Shown here: positions 34,601 to 47,795 of the stretch, one piece after another
Position numbering within the stretch: position 1 is the first letter of the stretch
Layout: each line of letters opens with the position of its first letter
NCBI GenBank assembly: GCA_030737875.1
Contig: CM060910.1
Coordinates: 69,696,501 to 69,760,500, forward strand
DNA: 64,000 nucleotides
Reading direction: 5' to 3'
DNA from: Allium sativum
Lineage: Eukaryota; Streptophyta; Magnoliopsida; Asparagales; Amaryllidaceae
The notes under the pieces: model-generated
Databases searched by the model: none
What the model was told of the DNA's origin: nothing
Seen by the model: only the letters and a program-made list of their open reading frames with translations
Position numbers and translations under genes: made by a program

Positions 34601-37600
34601 GAAAGTCCCCTCTATATCTTCGATTTGAAAACATATTATATAGTATTTCATTTCACTCTGCTTATATTGTACGTATATAAATTTTCATTTATATAAGATT
34701 TTTCAAATCATATTTTCAAGCATATCATTCATATATAAGTTATATTATATGTAAGCTTATCATTTCTTATTGATTACCTTTCAAGTCAATAGTTACCGAA
34801 TTAACTTCATACTTATGCAAATAATATATATATATTTATAAAATTCTACGTAAGTATATTTATAGAATTAGAGGTTCTTGGAAATTATTAATTTCAATAT
34901 CCATTCAGTTTCAAATTCTTATATGATTTCAGCAATCATTTTCCTCAAATCGAATATTATTCAAATTCAAATCTTTCAAAATTCCAAAATCAATAGTTTA
35001 GGAATTTACTTATATCTCGAAAGTCATATAAAATCAAAAATCCTTTTTAATACAAGAATCAATTTGTTTCCTCAATTTTGAATCTTTGGCGAATTCAACA
35101 ATTTTAATAATCAATAGATTCCAAGCTTTTCCCAATTTAATATTTATAAAAATATAAGATTATATATTTTCACATTCAAAATTCAAATTTTAATAGATTG
35201 GATTCATTTTTATGTTCAAATAACATTTGTTCTTGATTTATCGAACATCTCACATAGATCATTTTTCATATATATTCTAACAAGGAGACTTGCAATATAA
35301 CTAGTATGAATTCCATTTATACCAAGTCAATTACTTTAGATTAGATTACGTAAGAAGTCTATTAGTATGATTTCTAAATTTTCGTAAAGTAAATATTTAT
35401 AAGCATCATTTTAATTTTAATTTTAATTTTAATATACTGGTCCAACAAGTTTTCATCATTAGGAGTATGCCAGGTATATTTCACATATATATTTAATATT
35501 TATATCCAAATCAACTTCTTTACTATATCATGAATAGTTTCTAATATACCTTTTTATTTCTATATACATTAATTTTCAGAATTTTGCGATAAGCTTGTGT
35601 TTAATTGATGTAATAGATATACTTGTGCTTTAAAGGAACACTAACTTCAATTTAAAAGTTTCGTAAATAAGATTCAAAGAAATATTGATATGTGATTCCA
35701 TATATGAATATTTAGTTTTACATATATTGTTTCAGAAATCATACGTTTCAAAAGTGAATTACATACAAGTATTGCAAGGACCACTATTTGTTGGATCTCG
35801 ATTAACCCTGAAGGGGGCTGAATAGGATTTATTGGACTTTTACGAGATTAAAAATTATCAAAAAACTTATTGCAGTAGAGAAAATAAAAGAAGAAATAAA
35901 ATGACACGGATTTTACCCAGCTTCGGCAAACCATGCCTACTGCTGCATTCCTAATATTTCTACTAGGTATTAAAACAGATCCCACTTACAAAACCTTGTA
36001 AACTCGCAAACTCTGTTGTTGTTCTAATCCTAGCTCAAAACCCTGGATTGGTCTTTAACCCCAAGATAAGATTTACCCCGAATTACAAACCCGTAACTCG
36101 TAAGCCCTAACTATAAATCCTATAGCTAGTAAACCCTAATTTATAGACAAACTAGAAAACTAATGGATCAGTTACAAAGAAAAAAAACAAAATAAAATAA
36201 AACCCAAGCTTATAAACTAAGACACAAAGTATTGGCTTTCCCTTTTGGGTTATGCTTGGTTCATTTGTTGAAAAGCGGCTTCCCCCTTTTGCTCTTCTAT
36301 ATCCATTGAAATCGAAGTTTCTACCCCAGATCGCGACGCTCTCATTTGCTCTGAAATTGTTCTTTGATGCTTCAAATTGCTTGATTCTCCTTGTCGAGCG
36401 ATTTGTGCCTTACGATTGAAAAACTTTGAGCTCTCGAATTTGTGTTGCTTGATTTTTTTTGATGCTCATGTAGATGATGAATCTGGTGTATTAATAGGAT
36501 ATAGAAACCGTTAATTCATTCTTCGATTTCCTTGAATAGCTTAGTTGATTGTTTGATCTTGGGTGATTTACTTGCCATGATTCCTCAAGTTGATTACTCG
36601 AATTTATGGAAAAAACTTTGCACATGTGAATTACAATTTTGTTGGTTTCTGCAAAACTTTGAATTCCTAGAAAGGTTCGATTAAAAAAAATTTTTTCCCA
36701 AAATTGTACTTTATAATCACTATGGTAATTTCATGCTTGATTTTCTACAAATGTATCTGAATGAGTTTTTTGAACATCTATGAATTTGTGAATTGATTTC
36801 TTGCCAAGCATAACTTTGATTCCCTACCAAAAAAACTTTCCAAAAAAGCATTTGCCAAGAATGTCAAATAAAAAACATTTTGTTTTTCGAACCAGTAAAT
36901 AAATTGTTGCATTCTGACTTGTTCACTTCATTCATTGTCCCACACATATTTATTCTTGATCTTAAAACTGGCCTGGTGCCAATTTGTATAGGTGCTCTTT
37001 CTTGGCTGCACTTGATCCATTGTATAGGTGCTTGCACCATTCTTTCTTGTCTACGCACCAGCTCCATGTATTTGTCCACTTGTACGTTTGTATATTTATT
37101 TACTCTCGAGCTTGTGTTCATGACTGTCTCCATTACACACATGAGTATTTATTCGTGTTGCAACCTCTAACTTGCTGTAGCATTTCTATTTTGATGATGT
37201 TGTAGTGCAGCTGCACCTATACTTATGGACATGACCATTCACTAGCCTGCATTAACATGTATATTTGATTTTACACTTGTGTACACCTAGCTGCTTGTAT
37301 ACATTGACTGAATGTATTTGAACTAATGGCTTGACCTATATTTTCACTTTGCCATTTTGGTTGTTGTACATTGTAGTGAACGTCCCTAAGCCTTGTATCT
37401 TCTTTCACCATGACTGAACAGTTGCATTTTGTCATTCATTTGTTTGTAAAAAAATACTTGTCTCTGGCCTAATTTGTTCAAACTTGTGCATGCTTGGGTC
37501 TGAGTTATTGCTTTGTCCGTCCATGACTTTGACCTAAGTAATTGTTGTTGCCTTCTTGTGTTTGTCCCATGCATTGATCAATTTGCTAATCTGAACTTGT

Positions 37601-37674
37601 ATACTTGAGTATTTACTGTGTGTTTGCATATTTCTTGTATTGGCCTAATCCAGTTTTGGCTTGTGCATGTCACC

Positions 37675-37676
37675 AT

Positions 37677-37709
<33 letters not shown>

Positions 37710-37746
37710 TACACACACAGATGTGTGTGTGTGTGTGTGTGTGTGT
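37675..37746. repeat. Compound microsatellite (ACAT)n(AT)n(AC)n...(GT)n
   Basis: Six to seven ATAC units, then AT, then ACACACAC, then ~12 GT. The AC and GT blocks face each other and can fold back. Confidence 0.9.
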
Positions 37747-37845
37747 TTGTATTTGTGTGTTGCTATTCCTTGTTTTGTGGCACTTGTGTGTTCATCGATA
37801 CATGCAGCATGCATGATTGACCAAATTGCCCCTACACAAAATATA

Positions 37846-37955
37846 CATATATATATATATACATACACATGTATGTGTATAAATGTATTGTGTATGTGCA
37901 GAATATATACATATATATATATATACATGTATATATATATATATATATATATGTG
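37846..37955. repeat. AT-rich microsatellite cluster
   Basis: Three (AT)n runs separated by ACATACACATGTATGTGTAT-like palindromes. Confidence 0.85.
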
Positions 37956-38613
37956 TGCTTGTGTGTGTACGTGTGTGTGAGCACTAGAGACACTATCTAC
38001 CTTGTGTTATTTACAATGAATCACTATGAATATCACAAGCTGTCTAGACACAGATGGATGAATGTGCATATCAGACCAAGGCATGAATTATAATGAGAAA
38101 TACACCAAAATTCTGAGGCAAATAAATTTTAAAATAAAATTATATTTGCTAGAATTTGAATTTTTTTTTCTTGTTTACTATGTGTGTTTTCGTGATAGGT
38201 ATGTAAAAGACTGGACTGACAGTGAAGAGAGACTGAAGATAGGCATGCCATTGAGTGAATCTGAATGTGAATTTGTATGTATATACGATTGAATGAAACT
38301 GGGAGTTTGTAGTGAGGAGCTGATGTAACAAATGAAATTGTATATGAGATTGAATTGTAATATGTTAGTGAGATGTACAAATAGTGAAGTTGTAAGATTG
38401 TACTATTGAAATGTTTGAAATTAAATATTTATATTTCAATAAAATACTGTTTGAATATTTAAATTATTGTTTATTTGTATTATAGTTAAATATAAATATT
38501 TAATTCTGTCTGTGATATAGTAGAATAGTAAAATTGCAAACACATTTATAATATATATATATATATAAAGGTTTTTTTTATCATCAAACAAAAATCGTAT
38601 AATTGTATATACA

Positions 38614-38735
38614 AAAGTCTCCCCCTTTTGATAATGACAAACATATAATAAGATTTTAAATATAATAAATGTGTTTGACAATGAATTGTCGAACTCCCCT
38701 TATATGTATGCTCCCCCTACAACAAAACTCCCCAT
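38614..38735 (-). other. Cluster of polypurine tracts next to the family E LTR
   Basis: Minus strand: TTATCAAAAGGGGGAGAC touches the LTR, and AAGGGGAG, TAGGGGGAGC and ATGGGGAG lie within the preceding ~110 bases. Several purine tracts upstream of the 3' LTR are a known Sirevirus hallmark. Confidence 0.6.
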
Positions 38736-41043
38736 AGATATGTGCATGAGTGAAAATAGTAAATCAAATTGAAATTTCAATATTAAATATTTATGAAATA
38801 TTCACTCATCAATCAAAATCTTAACTCATTCTCCACCTTTTTTCATCATCAAAAGGATACAGAAATCAAAATTGTGATGAAATATAGACTAGAAATATAA
38901 AATCAGCTCAAGAGAGAGAATGTTCATCATAAATCTTATTCAATCAAACAAAAATCATAATATTCTAAAGACTAAAAGAAAATTTCACATTGTAGAATGA
39001 TGAATTTTATAAAATGGAGAGAGTTTTATAAACATATGGGTTCCAATTATTTTCAAACATATTTTTAAAAAATATTAAGCACATAACAGAGATGGATTTT
39101 GACTATAATTATAAATTCAAATTAAGAGCAGAATCAAATAATCTCAAATCCTAATGACTATCAATCAAAAAATCATAATATATGATAAAATATTAACACA
39201 TTTCACAAAATAGAAAGTGGATTGATAGGCTGGTCTTTACACACCAAGGAAGGTTTCATCTAAATTTAAATATATATCAATTTATTTTCTTTTCCTTTCC
39301 TTTTCTTTTATTTTCCTTTTCATTTTAAGAGCACACTAATCACGCATAACCAGTTCTGGGATTTTTAAATATTAAATTATAGTTAATCTCTTAACCATGC
39401 ATGACCAGATCTTGGATTTTTATATAAGGTTAGAGAAACGCTTATTACAAAAGATCTCCTCAGTATATAAAACCAAATTAATAATAGAAATGTGGTAGAT
39501 ACATAGATGGATTTCTAAATTAATCATATTATGAAATATGCTCGACTGTACAGGGATTTTTGAAAAAATTTCAATTATCTATTTTTCTAAAAATAATATA
39601 ATCACATTTCCATCACAAATGTTAAAACTATATATTTAAGATGATTTCAAAAAATATTAAACTCTCCACATTAATATAAAATAATGATAGATGACAGAAA
39701 GATTATAGTAAAAGGGGATGTTCATGAAATGAGCGCTAATTCAAAGATATTATAAGAACTGTTCAATCATCATGCAAATTTAAATAAATTTTCCTCTTAT
39801 TGTGAAGTATACTATAGTCAAAACTCATCGTAATTTAAAAAATCTGATAATAATTTTGATGAATTCTAAATACAGTTCAATTTGGTTATTGATTTTAATT
39901 TCTAAATAAATAATCAATAATGATTTTAAAATTGAAAATATTAATTACAAGAGGGGTTCAGAAAGATCTATACAAAATATGAGAATCAGTTTAAAAACAA
40001 ATCAAACACTTGAATGAGAAAATTTCAAACATTTCTAGAAATGATACCACTTGGAGCTCCTAATTTCCATAGTGGCATTCCAATATAACTCAAATAAAAA
40101 AATTTAAATTACCTAACCCAAACAGAATAATCTAACAAATTTGAACTTTTTGTCAAAGTAGCAGTAATTTTTCAAAGCAAGACTAACAAGAGATTTTTTC
40201 AGATTATATGCATCAAACCTAAGAGATGATTCACGATTCAAGATTAAAAAAAGTTATTTGAAATCACTTGAAGAGATGTGAAAATTTCAAGATTCAATGA
40301 ATCGATCACACAAGATTATAAATTTCAAATCCAAGAAGTATGTGAGATTCAAGATATCAACAATTTCAAATGATTTTAAACACACAAATATCCAACCTAA
40401 ATAATCATGAATAAAAATGAATTTCAAGATGCAACACAATGATTCAAGACAAATTGTTTTTCAATTCAGAAATATCCAAGCCAATCAAAATACCAATGAA
40501 CTTATCACAACTAAAAAATAGTAGTGTGCTGTAATGAGTGCATTTTTTCAAGCCTTTCCAAAATGAATTAAAAGAAACTAAAAACAGCAGATATGTGTGA
40601 AATTTCATTTGTTTTTCAGATCTTCAAAATTTTAAATTCAAATTAACAGTGTTCAAGATATGATAAGGATGCTTCAGCATTGTTAGGAATTCAGAAATAA
40701 GAAAATAAACCTCAAAACAACTGCAGATATTTACAAATCTAAATTCAAGGTCTGGAAATCATTAAAACATGAGAGCTTTATATAAATGAAGCAAATTTCC
40801 AGAAAACCAAGAATTTGGCAATTTGAAGTTAAGAAAGATCAAGAAGTAAAAAAAAATTTGTGGTAGTGTCAATGCAAATAAACATAATAAAAATAGAAGA
40901 GGTTGAAGGAGGAATAAAAAGAAGAATATACACAGAGAATATAAATAAACAATGTGAGTCTAGAGATCATACCTGATTTTCAGTAAATGATGTTGATTCT
41001 CTAACTCAACAAACTTGGCTAAGAAACTCTGAGTAAATCAAGG
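38736..41043 (-). other. Family E internal region, non-coding or decayed
   Basis: AT-rich, with no long frame on either strand and no RT, RNase H or integrase motif. An intact Sirevirus would have pol here, so pol has been lost or the element was already non-autonomous. Confidence 0.45.
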
Positions 41044-41284
41044 ATGTGGAATAACCTTGAAAGAAGTTTCTCTTTTGCGAAGTGGTTCTTTAGCCTCCTC
41101 CAGTACCTAAGCATTTATAGGATCGAGTGGTCTTACAAAACTTGTAAAACTACTCATAGTTTCATTCACACGTTTTGGTACCCAAACATGTTTGTACAAC
41201 AATCCATTCGAATTTACCTTTGTACCGTTAGGAACCCAAATCTGTTTAAATTTAGTCAAAATCATTTTATTTCCTTTTGGGATC
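41044..41284 (-). pseudogene. Sirevirus-like gag/protease linker relic
   Basis: A minus-strand frame has two W-V-P-(N/K) repeats (K-Q-I-W-V-P-N-G and K-H-V-W-V-P-K-R) ~22 residues apart. Repeated W-V-P-K motifs are typical of the stretch between gag and protease in plant copia/Sirevirus polyproteins. The frame ends after ~60 codons at a stop. On the right it is cut by the start of family C at 41285, and the rest of gag would lie beyond the window on the far side of C. Identification rests on the motif only. Confidence 0.45.
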
Positions 41285-44200
41285 TGTAACATCCCACAAC
41301 ATTTACGGTTCTGAAATTTAAGTAATTAAGGATTAATTTTAACTAGGTGATCAATCGGATGTCGTATCTATTACCATTGCGAAGGTCTTTCCATGACGAT
41401 TAGTTTGATATATAATTTTGATATATTTGAAATTATCATTTACAAGATATATCTTTTTTAGAACGAAAGATACACACATGAAACCATTAATTTTCAATGT
41501 TATAATTTTATGAGTAAGAAATGTGTTTGGTGTAGTTGTTAAGTTAGTGGACTTTCATACATGAAATCATGAGTTCAATCCCCAACATTGACATATTTTT
41601 AGTTCTTAGGTAAAACAGTCAAATTTATGTAAGTTCCAAATATGAGATATTTGTATATAAATAAGAGACACATAAGATAAAGAGTTGCATATAAGGAAAG
41701 ATTTTATGTAGTTGTATGTAATATGTTACATATATATAGGATGAATATTGTTTCCAAATTATAGTACATAGGCTGTAAATGAATTGCACGTTAATTAACA
41801 TGTTATTTAAATCCTTTTTGTGTGTATAAATATATATGCATGTATATAACTTGATCATGCATAGACTTTCTATGTTATGGGGAAGTAGCAAAGAAAAAAA
41901 AGGAAAAATTAAAATTATATTTGCTTTCCACTTTTGAAAAACAAGTTAGCCATCAATTGTGCAATAATCAATGACATATTTGATTTATGGATGTTATGGG
42001 GTTTATTGCCTATTTTTACAAATCTAAATTTCCTTATATATATATATATGTAAATGCTATAATTTTATATACTATGGAGCAATAACTGATTAATTGCACA
42101 TGTGAAGATTAAGTAGGCATTGATTGACATGTATGTCAATTAATTTTACTTACAAGAAATTTGTTCCTAAAGAATAGCAATTAATTCCCTTATATGAGTG
42201 GCGTTTTTTTAATTGTAAGCAATCCATTCGCATTAGTTGTCAATATATTCTACTTATTAGACATTTGTTGATTTTACATATTATGGAGGGAGGGTTAATT
42301 GCATATTCATGCAATTAATTAGTAAGATTCAAATCATCCTATGCATATATACACACACACATAAATGTCTTTCATTTTATAAAGTAAAGAATTAATTTCC
42401 ATCAATTGACAATGTATTTTAATTACGGATGGTTGTGAGGTTTATGCATATTTTGCAGCTATTAGACATTAATCGGCATAACTTTGAATTATCATATATT
42501 CATGTATATATGTATCTGTTTCGATTAATCGTGCATGTGAGGATTAATTAGGCGCTAATTGAAATGTAGGCGAATTGATTTGTTTTTATTAGGGGTTTAT
42601 TTTCTCAAGACTATAAATTAATTCTCTTGTATAAACGGTAACTTTTTAATAAGGTTTAAAAATACATTCACTTGTTGCTTCTTTTGGTTTATTCAAATCC
42701 CTTTTTATCACGGGTTAAATAAAAATAATAGTAATAGACATATGAGACATGCCATAAGAAATTACTTCATTTCAAAGTAAATAAGAGAGCGGTTGTGATT
42801 TAATTTGAGAATTCCTAGTGTTAATATAATGTACTACATCAATCTCTAACTGCTATATAAGTGAGCCAAATTTAACCCTAATGGGGATCTTCTTCTTTTT
42901 TTCCTTCTTCCTGCTTGAAAAAAAATATCTTTAAGCACATTTATTTCCTTTTCTAAATTCTCCTAATTAGAAATAATAAAAACGTTACATGCTGAATTAA
43001 AGAATAGTGAATGGATAGAATAAAGAGAAAAAGGAGGAAAGCCTATGCAAGTAAATTTGCTATAGCAAAGTATAACGTGCATTAGATAAAATTGAGAAGA
43101 TACACATGTATGGATTGTATGAGTTGAAAATTATTTGCAAAAGCATTGGTATAGTATTTTTTCTTAACTAATTGAATTTAAATTATTTTGTTCTCTTGAT
43201 GCATGTTTATGATTATTAGTTTATGATATAATGTGATATGTTAACAATTGTCTGATATTTGAGACATTTTAGGTGGTTGTGTCAAAAATTGTTGTTTGCT
43301 ACCGATTATTGCACTATTAGGATTTTAATTAGTTTCATAATTGAATATATGAGTTTTTCATTAAAAATAAATTCGTGAAATTGAGTTATGACGTTGAAAT
43401 ATGCTAAATAATGGAAAGTATGATTATCCATATTTGTATGCATTAATTGTGTTTGAAAAAAAATGAATAATTAGAAATGTTAAATAAGGTCATTATTTAC
43501 TAATTCCTGAATAATATCATAAATATTCTTGTTCAACAGAATAAGATTTATAAATGATGACATAGTTTTACTGAAAATTGCACAGTTTTGGAATAAATGA
43601 CGATAAAAATGACTTTCTGATATATTAAAGAATTTAGTATAAAATCACTACTATTTTGGCATAAAATAAAAATAGTTATCGTAAATATGATTGAATGGTT
43701 GCAATGCATGTTTAATAGTTAAGTTCTTTTATTTCTTGTTTTGTTTCACGATGATGGTTCGCATTAAGGATGAATATGCGATGTTATACCATTATTACAG
43801 CAAACTGATGTGCAGTTAATTTTGGTTATTTGATGATGGATATTTTGTTACTAATATTTATTGAATTACTACACGTTCGATGATGTTAATGACCATGTTA
43901 CTATTTTCGAATGGTTAGTTTACACTGAACTGTTTATACTTACATTGAAGGCGTATTATTATTAGTTGATAAATAATAATTGTGTAAGTATATTTGTGTT
44001 ATTACCTTCTTATCTAGTAAGTTGGATTTCTCATGGGATATTGTAAGTGTTTGATGACTACATGTTAACATTATTGTGATAGATTAGGAAAATATTATTT
44101 TCTAGTCTTATTTGATTACATTGTTGCAGTGATTGCATTAATTATGTTGACTACAATGTTTACATTGGTATTAAATTACATTGATTGCATTGGTTAAATG

Positions 44201-44711
44201 GATGTAATGGTTTTAATGCACTAACAAGTATTTGAATGCAGGAGAAGGAAATAAAAGTACGTGGGCTTGATCCCTCAAAAGGGGTACGTAGGCAGTCTTT
44301 TCCTATGCAATAGCCACTGGAACCCTTAAATTGGGCTGGGTGGTATAGGGTTGGGCGCAGTCCAAATATAGTTGATACTCTTTTTTTCCTTTTCTTTGCA
44401 TAAATTATCATAGATGACATGTGAGGGAAAGCAAAAGGAAAGGGAAAAAGAACAAATGGGAGCTTAGGTATTATGCAATACCCACGTATTATTTCTTGTT
44501 TTATAAATGTAAATATATAAAGAGGATTGTGATTATATATTTATGTGAATCATTTATTTTATACCATTGTGGCTTCTTTGTTATTGGTTGCTTTTGTAAA
44601 GTATATAAAAAAAATCCATGACCCACTATTTTTAACATCTGAAATCAGTTGTAAGCGTGTCAGATATCGTTAATAATTGACTTTTGATTTTAAAAATAGC
44701 GGGTCTTCACA
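41285..44711 (+). repeat. Family C 5' LTR (3427 bp)
   Basis: It starts TGTAACATCCC, ends GGGTCTTCACA and is followed at once by a primer site. The start repeats at 61951. It carries a tRNA-like cassette ~240 bp in, short AT repeats, and a block at 44240-44360 with AAAAGGGGTACGTAGGCAGT, a word common in plant gypsy LTRs. No coding sense. Confidence 0.9.
41524..41592 (+). pseudogene. tRNA-like Pol III cassette inside the family C 5' LTR
   Basis: A box TGGTGTAGTTGT (41528-41539), B box GAGTTCAATCCC (41571-41582), spacing typical of a tRNA, followed by ATATTTTTAG with a T5 run. Stems are poor, so it is a tRNA-derived relic. TTTCATAC in the anticodon region would give CAT (Met-like), but this is weak. 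Confidence 0.55.
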
Positions 44712-44713
44712 TT

Positions 44714-44725
44714 TGGTATCAGAGC
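44714..44725 (+). other. Primer-binding site, family C
   Basis: TGGTATCAGAGC two bases after the 5' LTR end; initiator-Met tRNA type, as in family A. Confidence 0.88.
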
Positions 44726-47187
44726 TTAGGTTTAGCGATTACCTGAGCCTTGGGTAGGTTTAACCGTTATATTGTAATGATTTACACCTTAAGGTTGGTT
44801 CAAATATGGGAGAAAATGTTTTGATTTATAATTGCATGCTTTATGTGTACGTATTGTTTGTTTAGTTATTACCTCACTCTAATTGTTTTTTATTCATGAG
44901 AAACCTTTTACGGTGGATAAAGAAAAAAGTAAGGCAGGATGAACATTTATGGGGTAAGTTATAACCTGAATGGACATACACATGGTGATTAGGTAGCAAT
45001 TGAAACCCAATCTTAGTAGAGATCAAATCGTTTTTTGATAACAACAATGGTCTAGAATTATTTTTTTGTAACATATATCCTTTGTTTCAAAGCTATCTCA
45101 TTTTTTAATAGATGATGATCATTTGTGAGTGATTTGCATGTTTATACACTAATTAGGGGATTAAGAATAATTAGAGTTAATTAGTCCCATTCTACGAACA
45201 TGAATGTTGTTTTGATCTTTTTAATTGAACCTATATGTTGTTACTGCTGTTTGGTATGTTTTATAATTGCATAGAAAAGTTAGAATGGTTGAAAACGCCA
45301 TCGTTCGGCGGAAAATAGCTTGCTAAAAATTATGCAAGGATCTAGATCAGATTGGATAAGATGAACCTACTAGAACATGGAAAAAAGGAGGGCCACTTGC
45401 ATAGGGTTGGAGTTGGAGTGGAGCACCGAATCGAACCGAAATGGACAGGCCGAACAAGAATACCAAACTGAACCGAACCGGATTCAAGCTTTTACCACAA
45501 CCATGCAACGATGATCGTGAACTCTTCGAAGACCAACTCCAATTCGACCAAAACCCGAGATGCGAGGTTAGTCCAAATATGAAGTAGAACTCAGGATCCA
45601 AATGGGAACCAACGAGTTAACTTCATGAATTGGACTTTGCTGCGGGACGTGTGCAAATGGGTTATCAATGCCTATAGCTTTGACTCACCACTAAGAGGCA
45701 GATTAGCGGCTATGGATTAGTGAAGTGGAGTTATCATGATTTCATGGGGAAGAGTGATCGTAGCAGGGCTATGAGCCGGTGTAGTGGAGTTGTCATGACT
45801 CCATGGGGCAGAGTGGACATAGTAAAGGATTAGTGGCAATGGGTTAGTGCAGTGGAGTCGTCATGACTCCATGGGTAGAGTGATCGTAGAAAATGAATTG
45901 GGTGATCAAAGTGGTAGATATCGTATAATTCACGCACTGAGTGAGTGATGTGAGGACGATTGCTATGTTTGATTTTTGCTTATTAGTTCATGTCATGTTT
46001 GTTTGGATAAATTCTTCAATTGAATTGATTATTGTTTTCTTATTTGATATGTTTAAGCTTGTATGTTATTTGTTTGTTTGTTGTTGTATTAGATAGTAAG
46101 CTAGTGTTGAATATTGATTGAATTTACACTCAAGAAACAAAAGGATTGAAGGGTTGACATGATTAGTTTAGGCATAGTGTGAATATAATGTTTCCTAAAC
46201 TAAAGAAGACTAGCATTTGGAATGATTAAAAGTTTTGAAGATGTTCGTTGAAGGTGAGAAGGGTAAAATGTAGAATTTTAGTGATTTAAGACTTGATGAT
46301 TACCACTTGGGAATATGTATGAAAGTTAGAGTGATTCAAAATGCATATTTAATGATTTTCGAATAATTACCAGCTTCCATAACTTAAAAAAATGTTTTGT
46401 GAACTTGAGAATTTTGCCAAAGGATTTTTATTTTAAACGTAGATGGAAGTTTTGATTTGAAAGAAAAAACTTAAATTTTTAAAGGCATATGAATCACTCC
46501 TATCTAGTGGATTCCTCTTCGGTATTTTGGACGGTTTAATTTAATTACCAAATGAAGGAACTTGCTATATATGGATTATCACTACTTCAATGCAACAATG
46601 AAGAACTCTTTTGAAGATAAACTCCTATCGATTAAAATTCGAAATGCAAAGGTAGCTCAAGAAGGAAGTCGTCCTTAATGGTCCAAGTGGGGGCCAAGGG
46701 ATTCAAGATGGAATCAAGGGGTTCAAGTGGGAACCAAGGGTTCAAGTAGGAACCAATATGTCAACTTCCAAATTTAGGCTTTGCCGTAGGACGTTTGCAA
46801 AGGGGCAGTTTGCGTATGAGACTTCGGTGCAACCTTAAGAGGTCGGTACAGGGAAGGTAGGAGACTCCACCATGTAAGGTGTTCCAAATGTCGGTTCGAT
46901 TATGTTAGGAATTAGTCTATCTGCCATGTGCTTGGCAGCATTCGCTATACCAGAATTGGGTGGATAGCCGAAAATAGTGAATTCCATACGCTTTACGCGC
47001 TAAGTAAGTAAATGTCATAATGAATGATGGACAGTTTTAACAAGAGGAGATGTCGTACTAACCATTATAAAGATTTATAAATTTATGAATGTGCACTTGT
47101 TATTTTGAAGGAATGACCATAAGTGGATGCATAAGATAATCTTATAGAGGAAAGAAAGAAAGGAAACATCATTACTACAAATATGAG
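44726..47187 (+). other. Family C internal region, left part
   Basis: No gag or pol motif in any frame. A ~160-bp block with CAATGCAACGATGATCGTGA at ~45500-45660 is repeated in diverged form at ~46590-46810; shared words include GAACTCTT, GGGAACCAA and GGACTTTGC / GGCTTTGCCG. Between them is a three-unit repeat (45715-45895). Confidence 0.5.
45715..45895 (+). repeat. Three-unit ~62-bp repeat in family C
   Basis: Each unit has (A/G)GTGGAGT(T/C)(A/G)TCATGA(T/C)T(T/C)CATGGG followed by AGAGTG. In the third unit GGAGTC and GACTCC form an inverted repeat around GTCAT. Confidence 0.7.
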
Positions 47188-47783
47188 TGTGACGATCCCA
47201 AAATCCGAGGTGCGGTATTAAGGATAATCATTGGAATATAACACGTCAATCATCATAGCAGAGTACAGATAATAGCAAAAACAATAAATAGAATAATTTT
47301 ACATGGATATGACAGCGGAATCACAACATTTAACAACATCAGAATAGCACAGCGTAGGATATAACTTAGTAAATAAAAAGGGAAGTGATCAGTCATCATC
47401 GCCAGAGGCGGAATATATACATGCAGTGAGACATAATAAGGGTATCAGTCTACATCGCCGAAGGCGGTACATATACATACGAGAATAAATACTGAAAGTA
47501 AAGCAGTCTGCATCGCCTGTGGCAGAATCATAATATAAGTACAATAATGGCGGAAAATGTCAAAGTCATCTCTGTGAAGTCAGCCTCGCCATGAGCCAAA
47601 ATGCACTCTATCCAACAGTGCAGAGCCAAAAACAACCTGTCACCTGTGAACTAGGCTGCCCGTGTGGAAATAAGGGCACCCGCGTTTGCAAAGTGAAACA
47701 AACAACGAGTCAGTCATGGGGACTGGTATGAGGAATCTATTTAACAGTTTAAACAAAAGTAATAAGCAAATCATAGGACCATG

Positions 47784-47795
47784 CCACTTTCGCGG
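47784..47795 (-). other. Family B third hairpin, 3' LTR
   Basis: Minus strand CCGC-GAAA-GTGG: four pairs including one G-U, closed by a GNRA-type tetraloop. B3 has CCGT-GTTAT-ACGG in the same place. The other LTR carries the same hairpin at ~56174-56186. Confidence 0.45.

Larger units (their letters stand above)
33230..35788. other. Unassigned AT-rich region
   Basis: It lies between the SINE and the Sirevirus-like LTR. It includes one longer open frame (33585-33953, listed separately) and a short degenerate repeat (34416-34600). The rest is AT-rich with simple words (TTCAAATTC, ATATAT). No LTR boundary or transposon terminal repeat was seen. Confidence 0.4.
35789..38613 (-). repeat. Sirevirus-like (Ty1/copia) 3' LTR, family E (2825 bp)
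   Basis: On the minus strand it runs from TGTATATACAATT (right) to GGGTTAATCGAGATCCAACA (left). A purine tract abuts its start at 38614. The end with CAGCCCCCTTCAGGGTTAATC and the internal block CACGGATTTTACCCAGCTTCGG...CCTAC (plus strand) resemble long plant copia LTRs of the Sirevirus/Maximus type, from memory of such sequences. It contains microsatellites at 37675-37746 and 37846-37955. The open frames here (36864-37205, 37605-37980) follow low-complexity DNA and are not genes. No target duplication can be tested, because the other end is outside the window. Confidence 0.55.

Noticed and set aside
37605..37980. Open frames of 71-120 codons over the microsatellites
   Set aside because: They encode Tyr/Ile/Val/Cys/His runs from (AT)n and (GT)n; low complexity.
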